Of a stretch of DNA of 64,000 bases, positions 10,401 to 22,700 are shown piece after piece. The notes under the pieces were generated by a model. That model was not told where the DNA came from, did no database searches, and saw only the letters and a list, made by a program, of their open reading frames with translations. The stretch covers positions 55,329,612-55,393,611 of the forward strand of contig CM055095.1 in the NCBI GenBank assembly GCA_029204225.1, read 5' to 3'. The translations under genes and the position numbers were made by a program. Numbering within the stretch: the stretch's first letter is position 1; every line of letters starts with the position of its first letter. Source of the DNA: Diphasiastrum complanatum (lineage: Eukaryota > Streptophyta > Lycopodiopsida > Lycopodiales > Lycopodiaceae).

Positions 10401-13043
10401 GAATTAAAAAAATGCGTCAAACCTGAAACCCTAGGACCTTTTGTTTTCGTTTTTTAATATGCAGAGACAAAGATGCTCGTGAAATTTCACAGACAGTGAG
10501 ATAGATAGACACTCCTAAAATTTTGCCTTAAATTTAGCCTTTAGGCATTCTACATACATTGCATCTCGAAAATGCCGAGCCTCGGCCCTAGGCACTAAAC
10601 AAGGAGGGGAGATGAGATGGATGCTTTGTCACGGGCCATTTCACTTTTGTGTTTGCACTTTTGGGGCGAAGGAGGGCCAGGGGAGGGACCGCCCTTAAGG
10701 ACATGGTCAATTAAGCCTGATCTTCATGTGTTGACCTTTACTTATTTCTTCTTCTTCTTTTTGTTTTTTTTGTTTTTTTACTTTTCTATTGTGCATTATG
10801 TACTCCCACTTTTGTTTGTGTTGTGTTTTCTTGTTGTTTCTGCAATACCATGAAGAGGTTGTACCAATGCATCAGATTCGGTTGCTACCGAGCGATGGAT
10901 GGCAGATAGATCGATCGACAACACGAGTTAAGAAAACATGAATTGATGTGGCTTAGCGTTTGGAAATAATGAAGCTCGCGTGTAAGAGGCATTGAGGATA
11001 TCCATTTTGGTGTCCGGTATCGGCAACTATTTGGTTTATCTTGCATGCTATGGACAAATTTGGCCTTGGATGCGTCTAGCAGTGGTGCATGTTGGCAGCT
11101 TGTCCTTTAGCAATTGTGAATCGAGGCGATTTAGAGGAATTTGGAAAAGTAGGAAGTGTGAACAAAAATTAGGACGATTTGCTTAGATTTGTTGCCTCAG
11201 GCTCTTAGATTTTTAATAATTTTAGATTTATCAGATTCAACTGAATTGTGCTTGTCAATTCTGGATATGGTCGTGTGGCTGCGGAATTATTATTTTAGCT
11301 TTTAGCCTGGAGATTTTAGCTTGGAGAGAATTATTATTTTTTGTTTTTTGTGAAAAACAATTTTTAAATGAGGATTGTAGACAACCCCAGTTAAGAAAAC
11401 ATGAATTCGTAATAACCGCCTACATAATGGTTTCAATGAAGGCCAAGACCCAAAACACATCATTGCTCGCTTACACATGTCATTAATCAATGAACAAGTT
11501 CCTTGGCACATCATGAAAAGCTTTTTTGTATCTATTACATTCAAGATGTTGAAGTAAACAAGTGATTGGCAATCTCCCCCCCCCCCAAAAAAAAAAAAAA
11601 AAAAAAAAACTTGTTAGTCACAAAAAAAAAACTACCGAAATTAGACCTAAAAAAGATTTTAAAATATAAATGAAATAGTCATTACTAGCAAAATTAGTGG
11701 TTCCTTGATCACAATCACTTGTTTGTTGAAGCTCGGGCAAGGGCCGTCCGTACTAGGAAGGCCCTCGGACGGGGCCTTCCACCCCACAAAAAGAAGACAA
11801 GTAAAGCAAAAGAAATAAGTTTCTCAGTACAATTTTTTCAATAACGACTTTAATTATAATTGTAGTTTATTGTTTTCAAGAATGTACTAAAGTTCCTCCA
11901 CATATACATAAATAAAAAAACAACAAAAGCAACAAATGCCCTATGAGATCTTTATTTTATTACACAGAGACTCTATTTTATTACTGAGATCTTTATATTA
12001 GTACACAGAGACTCTATTTTATTATTGACGAAATAAATTCTATAAAAAATATACACGTATGTCCTTACTATATTTCATAAAACACCTACTTAAAATATGT
12101 TTTAACCAAGGCAGGGCCATCTGGCCTCGGCCACTTTCCTCTTGTTTTCTTAATGGCCAATGATGTGACCATTAAAATGTCAAATCCAATTATAATGTTT
12201 TATTTTGAGATTCTAATATGACATGCATGGTTAACTTTGTTGCTTGGTCGACTTTGCCTCCATGCATTCCCTGGTTCGATATCTTTTATATGTTTGGTAA
12301 TTGTTTTCACATCAAGTATTCTAATTATAGTAGTTTGTATGTTGCTTATGGCCTTTCTTTTTTGGTTGTTTTTTTTTATGTGTGATTTTAGCTCATGGCA
12401 ATAATGCTCATTTGTTTTATGTTATTTGTGTTATAACAATATGGTCAAGGACATGAATATTAATAATGGTTCCACATCAAATCAGACTGTTTGTGAAAAC
12501 TGTTCGTCTTTTATGTTGTTTAGATTTTTTATCTTATGTGCTTATGTATTTTTTTGGACATATCACAAAGAAAATAAACGTTCAAAAAAATATCTTTTGA
12601 GGCCAAAAACAACTCTCTAATTAATGCAATTTGTGTCATTGTTGTAATCTTCACTTAGTACTTTCCAAGCGTAGGGAGTTTTTTGAACTTTGAATTGACT
12701 TTGTTGTAGATTTCCTATGCCCCTAAACTCCTACGCAAATCCAAAGACATCATGACTCTTCGTCACGGTAAGATTTGACATTGTATTAGTTCTGGTTTTA
12801 GATTCATATCGATTTTGGATCTTGATTACCAAGCGTGTCAAATCGATTTTTTAAGGTTTTAAAAGAAAATTTTGCTGATGGAAAATAACGATGAAAAGGG
12901 AATTGGTTCAGAAAGAGGTCTTTTGTAAGATTATAAAAAACATATTTTACGAGCACCAAGGCAAGGCCCAAAAAATCCCAAAGGTCGGGGGGGGTGTCGC
13001 ATCTAAGGAGCACGGTGGCTGTTTGGCTCCGGTGCGTCCTCAG
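10401..13043. other. No recognisable gene
   Basis: AT-rich intergenic sequence. It contains a C run plus poly-A (about 11574-11608) and a GC-rich inverted segment GGAAGGCC...GGCCTTCC near 11757-11780. No motif-bearing frame was found on either strand. Confidence 0.5.
11945..12027. repeat. 41-bp tandem duplication
   Basis: Two copies of GAGATCTTTATNTTANTACA followed by CAGAGACTCTATTTTATTA start at 11945 and 11986. Confidence 0.75.
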
Positions 13044-13132
13044 CCACACATTATTATTATTATTATTATTATATTAAATTGGCTGCCCTGGTGCCACGTG
13101 TCCGAGCAGCCAAAAGATTATCCCATAAGCAT
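13044..13132 (-). repeat. Stem-loop plus AAT-tail dispersed repeat, copy 2
   Basis: The minus strand reads ATGCTTATGGGATAAT, then TGGCTGC...GCAGCC stem arms (13081-13111), then about eight AAT units, then TGTGG. This is the same order as at 5601-5670. Its tail is the (ATT)n microsatellite at about 13050-13074. It lies about 650 bp upstream of the RER1 start codon. Confidence 0.65.
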
Positions 13133-13139
13133 ATCTTTG

Positions 13140-13784
13140 GGATTTCTGAAAGGAGAAATATAGGCAAACATGCCCATAATCTCGCATGTATTGGTGCCCG
13201 GGCGTGGAAGTGCTCGGCGTGGCTCCCGCTGCCTCGCGCCCTTGGGTGCACTTGAGTAATTTTGGGTGCACTTGAGTGCTTTGGGTTTGGGTGTGATGTG
13301 ACTTGTGACTTCCTGATTTTGCCCCTTGTGCTTCTCATTCCCTTTTCTTCGCTCTTCCCTCCCTCTTCTGCCTGCTCTCGCCTTCCTTCTCCCTCCACAC
13401 AAAATTGTGGCAGCCAAGCTGGATCGCCACTTGAAGCCTTATTCCATACACTAATTGTTGCCATTGCACCTTCATGCTGCTCATTTCAGCTGTAGCAGAC
13501 AACCCTTGGAACACTTTATCTGTTTGAATTCATATATTGTTGCAAACAGTCGGATTCCAGGGCGGCCCTGAACACTGGCAACATCGGCCTGTTATCGGAG
13601 CTTGTTTTGCTTTAGATCTTTCATTACAAGCTAAGTTTGCTGGAGCATTGGAAGACTTACTCTATTTTCATCTAGTATTGGCTCAGATCGAGCTTGGTTT
13701 GTTGCTAGTTAGGGTTTGCTAATGCCCTAAAGGTGAGTCGCATTGGGAAATTAGTGTTGCACAAGCAAAACTCAACTTTAATCA
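13140..13784 (+). promoter_or_regulatory. RER1 5' flank and leader
   Basis: This is the region between a dispersed repeat and the RER1 ATG. It is relatively GC-rich, with a pyrimidine-rich block at about 13320-13400 (CTTCCCTCCCTCTTCTGCC type). Such a block is common near plant transcription starts. No convincing TATA box was found. A strong donor-like AAAGGTGAGT sits at 13729-13738, only 50 bp before the ATG. Confidence 0.4.
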
Positions 13785-16700
13785 ATGGATGCGCTTTACG
13801 GGGAGCCTGGAGAAGTGAGCCCAGCGTTAAAGTGGAAGAACGATCTTGCCCGGAAGTTCCAGTATTACCTGGACAAGTCTGCACCACATCTTGCGGCTCG
13901 ATGGGTGGGATCTTTTGCAGTGGCTGCAATCTATGTGTTGCGAGTCTATTATTTGCAAGGGTTCTATATAGTAACATATGGGCTGGGGATCTACATTCTC
14001 AACCTTTTGATAGGGTTTCTTTCTCCTCAAGTGGATATGGAGAGCGAAGGGCCTTCTTTGCCCAGCAAGGGAAGTGACGAGTTCAAACCCTTTGTTCGGC
14101 GTCTTCCAGAGTTCAAATTATGGTTCTTCTTCTCACCATTTCTGCAGATTTTTTCATATGAATGTCTTTCAACTGGAATTTTCTAAATTTTAGCGTTTTG
14201 AATAATTATTTCCTCCTACATTTGCATCAATTTGTAAGGCTATCTGAATGCTAAGCTTGGTAAATGCTTTTTCATATCAATTTGAGTTGCTTCCTGGAAA
14301 GTGAGAATTTATTCTTAGCTGCTCAGCTAAGGAATATGTACCAACTATTCGCAGATAATTCCTTTCGAAAAGATTGAAGTTAAATCTTATGTTCAAGTGT
14401 TTCTGTTGCTGTTAGGTTTGGACTTTGATTGTAGAAGTATTGTGATTCATACCTAGTGCAGTAATTCCTCTTAACTTACTCTTTTGTTTTTTAAAATTTT
14501 GTTGTTGGCTTCATGCAATGTGAATGTAGTGGAATAGCTCTGTCTGATTTGAAACTTTGTTGATTAGCTGTGCTCTTTTGTGCCAAATGGCAACATGATT
14601 GTGTTGTCCCTTGCCTTGAGAAGGTGATAGTAATCTAACACATCAGGCTACATGTATATTCTTGAAAGAATTGTGGACGAACCTTTATGCATGCAACTTT
14701 CACTATTCTTGGGTAATGGTAACTTGAATACAAATGTCATTTTTGACAGCAAGTGATCTACAACATTCAGAAATCCTTTTATTGTTTTCTTAGTCAAGTT
14801 ATTTGCAATTTTGCATCAAATTTGCTTTGAATCTCTTCCATGAAGATTATGAACAGGTACGTCCACGCATAGATGTCGGTCAAACACTAATAGCTTGCAT
14901 GTGTTATTTTCATATATTTAGTTGTATGTTAACTTGCAAGATGTAGAGCCAACGAGAGGGAGTAGACCATGACCACAACTTTGTTAAATGCTCAAGATCT
15001 ATATGGATACCAAGACACAAGGATAGATTTATGAGGTTTGGTAGAAGGACTATTTTTTGCATTTGTGAAAGTTGCAAGTATATGACATGCAACTATAGTT
15101 GACTGTTGCATGGGCAAAATGCTGTTGATCTCCAAGAATTTCTAGACTACAAAGCACCGTTAATGTATCTTGAGCTAGGCTAGCCCGAGCTCATTGTGGC
15201 ACTCAGAGAATAGTCGAGCTTGCATTAAGGTTACTAAGGTCGGAGAGGGTGGAAGATAGTCAAATCATTATTGTGGAAGGAGGCACATTTTTAGCAATCA
15301 CGGGCCCTCATTTGAAGTGCGAATCCGAATGTTAGATCCTTGTTTCTATTATGTTCCCAATACAAACAACATGGGTGTGACCAAAGGGTTGGTCCTAAGC
15401 TAGCAAGGATGAATCATGCCAATCGACACATGTGGAGTGTTGTTGTAACAAAATTCAGCTAAGTACAACCACTGTATCCACTTTGTCTAATGATTTGAAA
15501 CAAAATGTCGTAGATAGCACTCTAGCCACTGGTTGACCCTTTTCGTTTGTCCATCAGTTTCCGGATGAAATGATGTACTTAAGCATGGTTTAGTGCCCAA
15601 CTTGTCCATTAAGACCTTCTAGAAAGTGGAAATAAATCTGCCATCTCTATCGCTCACTATCTCCGTTGGTATTCCATGTAATTTGAAGACATTCTTTAAA
15701 AATATCTATGCTATTTGGGTTGCAATGTCAATAGTTTTATAAGGTAAGAAATGTGCACCACATAAGTACCATCATATCCTCCAGACGTTGTAGGCAAAGA
15801 AGGTATAAAATCCATGCTAATACTTGTCCAATGTTGGGCAAGAATAGATAGTGGATGCAATAAACCTGGTTGTTCGCCGATGGTCAAGATGACAAGCATA
15901 CGACTACTGCTTGCATACGCTACACAACACAATCTGGAAATTCACCAGATTGATGTGAAAACAGCCTTTCTCCACAGAGATCTAGAGGAAGAAATCTTCA
16001 TGAGGCAGCCTGAAGGATTTGAAGACCCCGACAATAGACAATATGTCTGTCGGTTGCAAAGATGCATCTATGGTCTAAAGCAGGCATCACGAGCTTGGTA
16101 CAAGAAGCTCGACAGTCTTCTGAAGTCTCTAGACTTCAATCCTACACAACCAGACTGTAATGTCTACATAAAAAGAGTAGGAAAAGATTTTGTGATGCTG
16201 ACTATTTTCGTGGATGATTCCCTCATGATAGGAAATTCCTTGATGCTGATCAAAGACACGAAGAGTCAGATTTTAGAAAATTATGAAATCACATCGCGAC
16301 ACGGAGCAAGGCGACACGAACAATTCACGAAAGTCAACATGCCTTGACTCGAAGGTCGAATGATTCGCGAAAGTCAAACAATTCGCGAACAACAGCCGAA
16401 GTTCTTTTTCCTTCTATGGCACAAGCAGATCCAAGAACAGATGTTAATACACAATTGCACCATCATGAAGAATCTTTCAAGATGATAGAACCAGAAGCAC
16501 CGCAAACGGAAATGATCATGAATATGTTGTCTAGCAAGATGGATATTACACTGGGAGAATTTCTTAAGCTGGTGCCGAAAGCAAAAGAAGTATCAGCAGA
16601 AAGATTGACTCAAATGGAACCACCAGTCCGTCAGAAGCCACTTTTTTGTGCTGGGTTTGAAGAATCGAACGAAGTACTCAATGTGGGAGTAGCCTGGGAA

Positions 16701-19700
16701 AGTGAGCAGAAAAACATCACCCTGCCAATACAGCACATACAATTTAGTGAAGAAGCAGCCGTGATTGATGGAGGTTCAGGAGTTAATTTGATTTCAACCA
16801 AGCTATGTGCAAAATGGGGACTTACCAAGCTGAAGCCTGCCACTTTTGCCATTAAGCTAGCTGAAGAGGAATGGTTGAAGATATACATGTCAAAACAGTT
16901 GGAGTTCAGTTTGTCATTACTTTTGTAGTAATGGACTTACCTGACGCACCAAATGTATATCGAGTTCTATTGGGACGTCCATGGTTACGAGTTGCGCAAG
17001 TAATTCATAACTGGGGCACCGACAAAATTACTTTTGAGAATCGTGAGCGTGCGGTCAAAGTAGATCCAATCACTTGGACTCAAGCCAGTAGTCCAAAGAG
17101 GGGATGATGATTCATCAACAACAGATCATACCTGTGATCCACAAGTGAAGACTCTGGGAGTTCACTATGACTCTCAAACCGACACTGTCAATTGGAATCA
17201 AGCTCTTGCAACAATGGATTGTACAGTAGGCTTTATGTGCCAACAAGATAATCAATCCGAATTGAGTGAAATTTCCTTACTGTGGACACGCCGATCACTT
17301 TTCCATTAAATATAATGAACCTAGCTTGGATATCAACTGATTCAATCCCAGATCCAATTGAAGATGATCTTATACATGTTAGTCATGCTTTGACTTACGA
17401 TGGAGAGGCAGAACTTACGGATGAACAGATTCTCAATCATATGGATCCTACAAGATATGGAGTTCGAGATATTTCGAATGAACCAACAATAAAACCGACA
17501 TATTCCACCTTATTCACTTGACAAGAAATACATTCTTGCGAATATGTATATGTAGTCTTCTTCATACCAGCCCATTTGAATAGCTTTCTGATTGTTTGAT
17601 ATGTCTTCAACATTCCACTATGCCCAGCACTCAGAGATGAATTTAGCTCATATAGTACATGTGGAATAAACTTAGATTTAGGAGTAAGCCCAACTCTAGA
17701 ATTATCATACAACAATATTTGTCCTTGCCTTCTACAACGAGGATGAACGACAAATTAGGATTATGTAATTCCTCCCAAATTTTCTTTAAATCAGAATCCT
17801 CCATGGACTCTGTTTGAAGTTCCTTTATCCAATCAACATTCAATAGAGTTACTGCGGAAATTGCTCCAAATTTTAATTTTGACCACAACATTCAGTGCTC
17901 CTTTGTTAAAGGGTGATCCAAAATTTTGTTTTGATGTTCCGTCAAATAGGCTACATATTCTTCTGTAGAATCTGAGGATGCTCCCATATGTAAAGACCAT
18001 ATTCTTGATAATGCATCCCCAACTACATTATCTTTCCCTTTAAGATACTCAATATTAAAATCATAAGATTGAACTTGTGACAACCATCTCTTTTGCTTGT
18101 CATTCAATTGCTTTTGGCTCAAGAAGTATTTCAAACTATTATGATCGCTTTAATCAAGAATTTAGACATTATAAATAATGTCGCGTGCATGCACGATTGT
18201 CAACATTTCCTTATCATGAGTGGGATACGATGCTTCTAAATCAGTGAGTTTCCTACTTTCGTAGGCAATGACTCCATCCGTCTGACTCAAAATAGCTCCT
18301 ATTCTAGAACCACTGGCTTCCACTATAACCATGAAAGGTATATTGAAATTAGGTTGCACCAATAAGGGAGACGTGATCAATGATTCCTTTAGGGCTTTGA
18401 AAGCCATCTGAGTTCTTCATTCTATTCAAATTTATTTCTCCTCAAAAGATGAGTAAGCGGTGCTGCGACTTTTGAAAAGTTCTGAATGAACCTTCTATAA
18501 TAGGATGCTAAACCCAAAAATTCTCTCAATTCTCTGACATTACTAGGTGATTTCTAGTTTTTGATTACCTTGATCTTCTTTTGATCCACCTTGATTCCTT
18601 CCTTTGACATGATGTGTCCCAAGAATGCCACCTCATCGCGAGCAAATTCACATTTGGTGATTTTGGCAAGCAACTTGTATTCTTGAAGAATACTTAAAAC
18701 TATGTCCAAATGTTTCGCATGCTCATGTTTCTACTATATATTAGGATGTCATGAAAGAATACCAACACAAATAGGTATATATAAGGTTCAAAGATCCTAT
18801 TCATGAGAACTTGAAATGTGGCAGGAGCATTAGTTAATCGGAATGACATATCTTTGAATTCGTAGTGTTCCCTGTTAGTCCGAAAAGTTGTTTTATGTTG
18901 ATCCTCCTCTTTGACCTTGATCTGATGGTATCCTGAGCGTAGATCTAATTTTGAAAATACCCTAGCTCCTTTCAAAGCATCCAACAAATCATTTACCCTG
19001 GGAATAGGATATCTATTCTTGATGGTAACTTTGTTAAGAGCTCGATAGTTGATACACATCCTGAATTTCCATCTTTCTTCTTAACAAGTAACACTAGAGA
19101 GGCAAAAGGTGACTTACTTCGAACATTAAATTCCTGTGAGAGTAACTCTTAAACTTGTTTGTGCACTTCTTCTTTTTCTGCTCTTGACAGTCTGTAAGGT
19201 GGTAAGTTAATCGGTTTAGATCTTGGTTCCAATTCAATGGTATGATTTACGAATCTAGTCGGTGGTTCGCCTTCTGGTAGCAAACACATCCGAAAATTTA
19301 TCCAAGATCTTCCGTATCCTTAGATCTTTCACATCTTTCTTCACTTCTTTAACCTTGACCTCTTTAACTTGTCCTTCAACTTCTTCGATCTTTAGCACAA
19401 ACATCTTCACATTCGTTCTGGACAAACGTTGAGCCTTCTCTACAGAACTCAATTGTAATGTTGAATGCTGTTGTGTGGGTTGAACAGTGTGTAGCTCGTT
19501 GGTGTTTCCATTGCCTAAAGCTCATCACTCCTTGATCAAAGTTGATTGTCACATTTCTCAAAGTTTTAAGCCATTCCACTCCTAGTAGAACATCGATTGG
19601 ACCCAACTCCACTATATGGAAGCTTGTTATAATGGTATAATCTTTGATTTGCAAATTAACTGTAGGAGTGATGTTGTTACAAGGAATGGTTACTCCATTT

Positions 19701-22700
19701 GCGATCTGAACTTTCATCTTAGTAGAAGAATCCAAAGATGCTAAACCGCAACTCCGAAGCGATCGACTATTAAAGAAGTTGTGTGTGCTACCACAATCTA
19801 TTAAGCAAAACACTTTCCTTCTGTTGAGTGGGATCCATTGAAAGCATTTGGAGATATGCCCAATAACTCAACTTCCCGATCCCTTCTAATAGATCCGTCC
19901 TGCTATTCGTGGTCTGACTGATTATGTGGTGATTTTTCTTCACATGAAGTATCTTCATTTCTTTCATTACTTCGCAATAATTTAGTATCAACAACATTCT
20001 CTTGTCTCGTACTATCTTTGTCTTCGTCATCTTCAACAATGAAGGAAATACCAACAAATTTGGCTTTGTCGCACTTATGCCCTCGTTTTCATCTCTGCTT
20101 GCAAGTAAAGCATAAGCCCTGTTGCTGAAGTCGATCAATTTCTGGCTTTGATATGATAAGCTTAACCTCTGCTTTGGCTTCCATTGTAACCACGTGCTTC
20201 CTATTGACATTTCTTCTATCAGCTTATCTCATTGTCGGGTATTGAAAATATCTGTTTCTTTTCTTATCATCCCTGTGAGTATTGGAATTCTGTTCAGCCT
20301 AATAGTTTCGAATTTAGAATTTCCTGATTTAGTCAACCACTTTCCAGCATATTTAGGCTCAATTTTAAGTGCTACCTACATATCTTGATCCAAATCAATG
20401 TAGAACTGTGATGCTACGTCAACTCCAATATCTGACTGTAGTCCTTGTATATACCTGCGTAAATGATCTACGTCAGATACTGTAGGTAGCTTCAGAGTTA
20501 AACTCCAAAACTCAAAATTATACTCTTGTATGGAGCCTTTCTGGCATATCTCCGTCCACTTCTTGAAGTTTTCGTCATCTTGAAAAGGCCTCAACGTGAT
20601 TCTCATTTCATTGGAAGAGTTTATTGCTTTTGTAGCTTTCGTATTGCTAGTTTCTAATTTTTAAATTTTTAGGTCGGCTTAGACCAATTTTTGTCATATG
20701 ATTTCGTTTTTAACTTCTAACTTGATTCTATAGCCTTCTAGAGCTTTATTTTAGCTTTCATTTGCACCAATTTTCAAGCAATTTGGGTATGAGAAATGCA
20801 AAAGTTATTGCAATTTTTCCAAAAACTGTCAAAAAAGATGATTACAATTTCACTTTGATTGAATTTTTCAGATTTGATTTGAGTTTTAATTATAGTTTCT
20901 TTACATAAGATTTTAGAGCATTGTCTTAGCTTTAATCTAATCCATATGGTAGGTCATTTGGATTAGTATTCAAGAAGTTATGACAAATCTTGATTTCTAG
21001 CTCTAGTTTTTCTAGTTTTCTCAGACATGTTTTGTTGTAAATTTGACCTATCAAATCACTATCAATCATTGATTTGATTCTATAGGTTGATAGAGCTTGT
21101 TCTTAGCTCTTTAGAGGTATTGAGTTTTTGTGATTTGGATCAATATTAAGAGAGTTATGATCAAATTAGTGAAGCTGGGTCAGATTTGCCAGAATTCTGG
21201 AATTTTCCTTCGTATTTCTTGGTGGGTGAGAAGCACTTCAAAATTTTAATTCTGAAGTTTCTTTTTTTTGAAAGGCTCGCAGGTCTCTTTACGTCATTTA
21301 TTCTTAGAAAAAAATTTAATTTTAATTTTGTTTTTTGCAATATCGCTTTTAAGCACGTTGGACTATTTAAAAGGTTCGGCTATCCTATTTGTGCTTGAAA
21401 TCGATATCGGAATTTTTTTTCTTCCTTCTTCAATATCAATTTCGAGCGCATTTGCTTCACTGCACTTCTGTTAGTCTGTTTGTGCTTGAATCCGATATCA
21501 GGTGTATAGAACTCGTAAGTTTTCCACCTAGTTTTTATTTTTGTCTATTCACGAATACAAACTATTGCTACAACAATGGAAGGGAAAAGCAAGCAACGGA
21601 TAATCATAGTTGCAACGAACCGCGATTCTAACAGCGAATTGTGCAAAAAAAAAATTATAATTTTTTTTTTTTTGAAAAAGTAGCTGATGGCTGAAATTTT
21701 CTTAGGGGAGCAATGGTCAAACCAGCGTTTTGCCTCCCAGAAGTGCAGTAGATAGGGCACAAACAGATAAAAGTCAGTAGCTATTTGGTTGTTATTTGCT
21801 CTGGTTCTCAGTAATTGTTAATGCTACAGCCAAGTCTATGGATGATGATCACTTTTGCAATCATTTCACTGGAGATGTGAGTGCAATGTGCATACAGTTG
21901 GGGGCATAAATATTGGGCCCTTCTCGGCGCGCATTTGGACCCCATTTTTATCCAGGGGGGGTGCAGGGGGGCAGCGCCCCCCTTGCTACTGTCGCCGAGG
22001 GGGTCTGTGGGGGGCCGACGACAGCCACCTAGGCACCCCCCTGGCGGGGGGATTGGGAGGCAGCGCCCCCCGAAGCAAAAAGCGAGGTACAATTGCTCTA
22101 CAGTTTTCTGTCTCTGTCCCACTGGGACCATCTGTGATCGTAACGAACATGCTAAAGGTTAGTTTTGAATTTTTATCCTTGAACCCAACATGGATTAATG
22201 CACCTGAACTGGACCATCCTGTACCCGAAACATTTGGCAAACTACACAGTAATAATGCTCTTAATTAGAGCTTTCATCTGATGCCCATATTGCCCAAAAA
22301 AAATTCAAAAAAAAAACACGATTCTAAACGATTCTAGGAAAATTCCCAATTGCGATTCTGAATCACAGTGCAACTATGAGACTAATCCTCAAGAGAATCT
22401 GCCTAGAGAAGAAATTCCAAAAGAACCACAAGTTTTGGACCAACATGCAGTCACGAGGGAACAATTTTAATTACACATGATTTAATCATATGCATGTTGC
22501 AAAATATGGAAAGGAATCGTGAAGCAGATGAGGGAAAATGGTTGAGGATATATGCTTGTTTACCTTGCAAATAGGATAAAGTACTAGTTTCTGATCTAAG
22601 GTTCAATGAACCATCTACTTCATCGCAGTTACCACCTCCTTGGATTCTCCTCAGGATGCTCGAAGAGTTGAAATGGGTGTAGTTAGAGTTCCTGACAAGG

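Larger units (their letters stand above)
17437..20620 (-). mobile_element. Ty3/gypsy element body, inverted in RER1 intron
   Basis: Read on the minus strand, the order is gag (20606 to about 19800), protease (19813-19376), reverse transcriptase and RNase H (19059 to about 17892), then the integrase N-terminal zinc region (17715-17437). This is the canonical gypsy order. LTRs are not visible. Each domain carries frameshifts or stops, so it is inactive. It lies antisense to RER1. Confidence 0.85.

Noticed and set aside
10617-10853. Phe-rich 78-codon frame
   Set aside because: Driven by a T-rich tract; no start context or homology seen.
13729-13738. Strong splice donor AAAGGTGAGT before the RER1 ATG
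   Set aside because: There is no acceptor in the 50 bp before the start codon. Splicing from it to exon 2 would skip the conserved N-terminal half.
15711-15932. Novel membrane or secreted protein on minus strand
   Set aside because: Its sequence ([17 protein letters not shown]) is gypsy integrase, and its start lies across the junction with copia sequence.
21808-22268. Gly/Pro-rich frames of up to 137 codons
   Set aside because: They lie in the G-rich core of a non-autonomous element. The other copy of the element does not conserve them.
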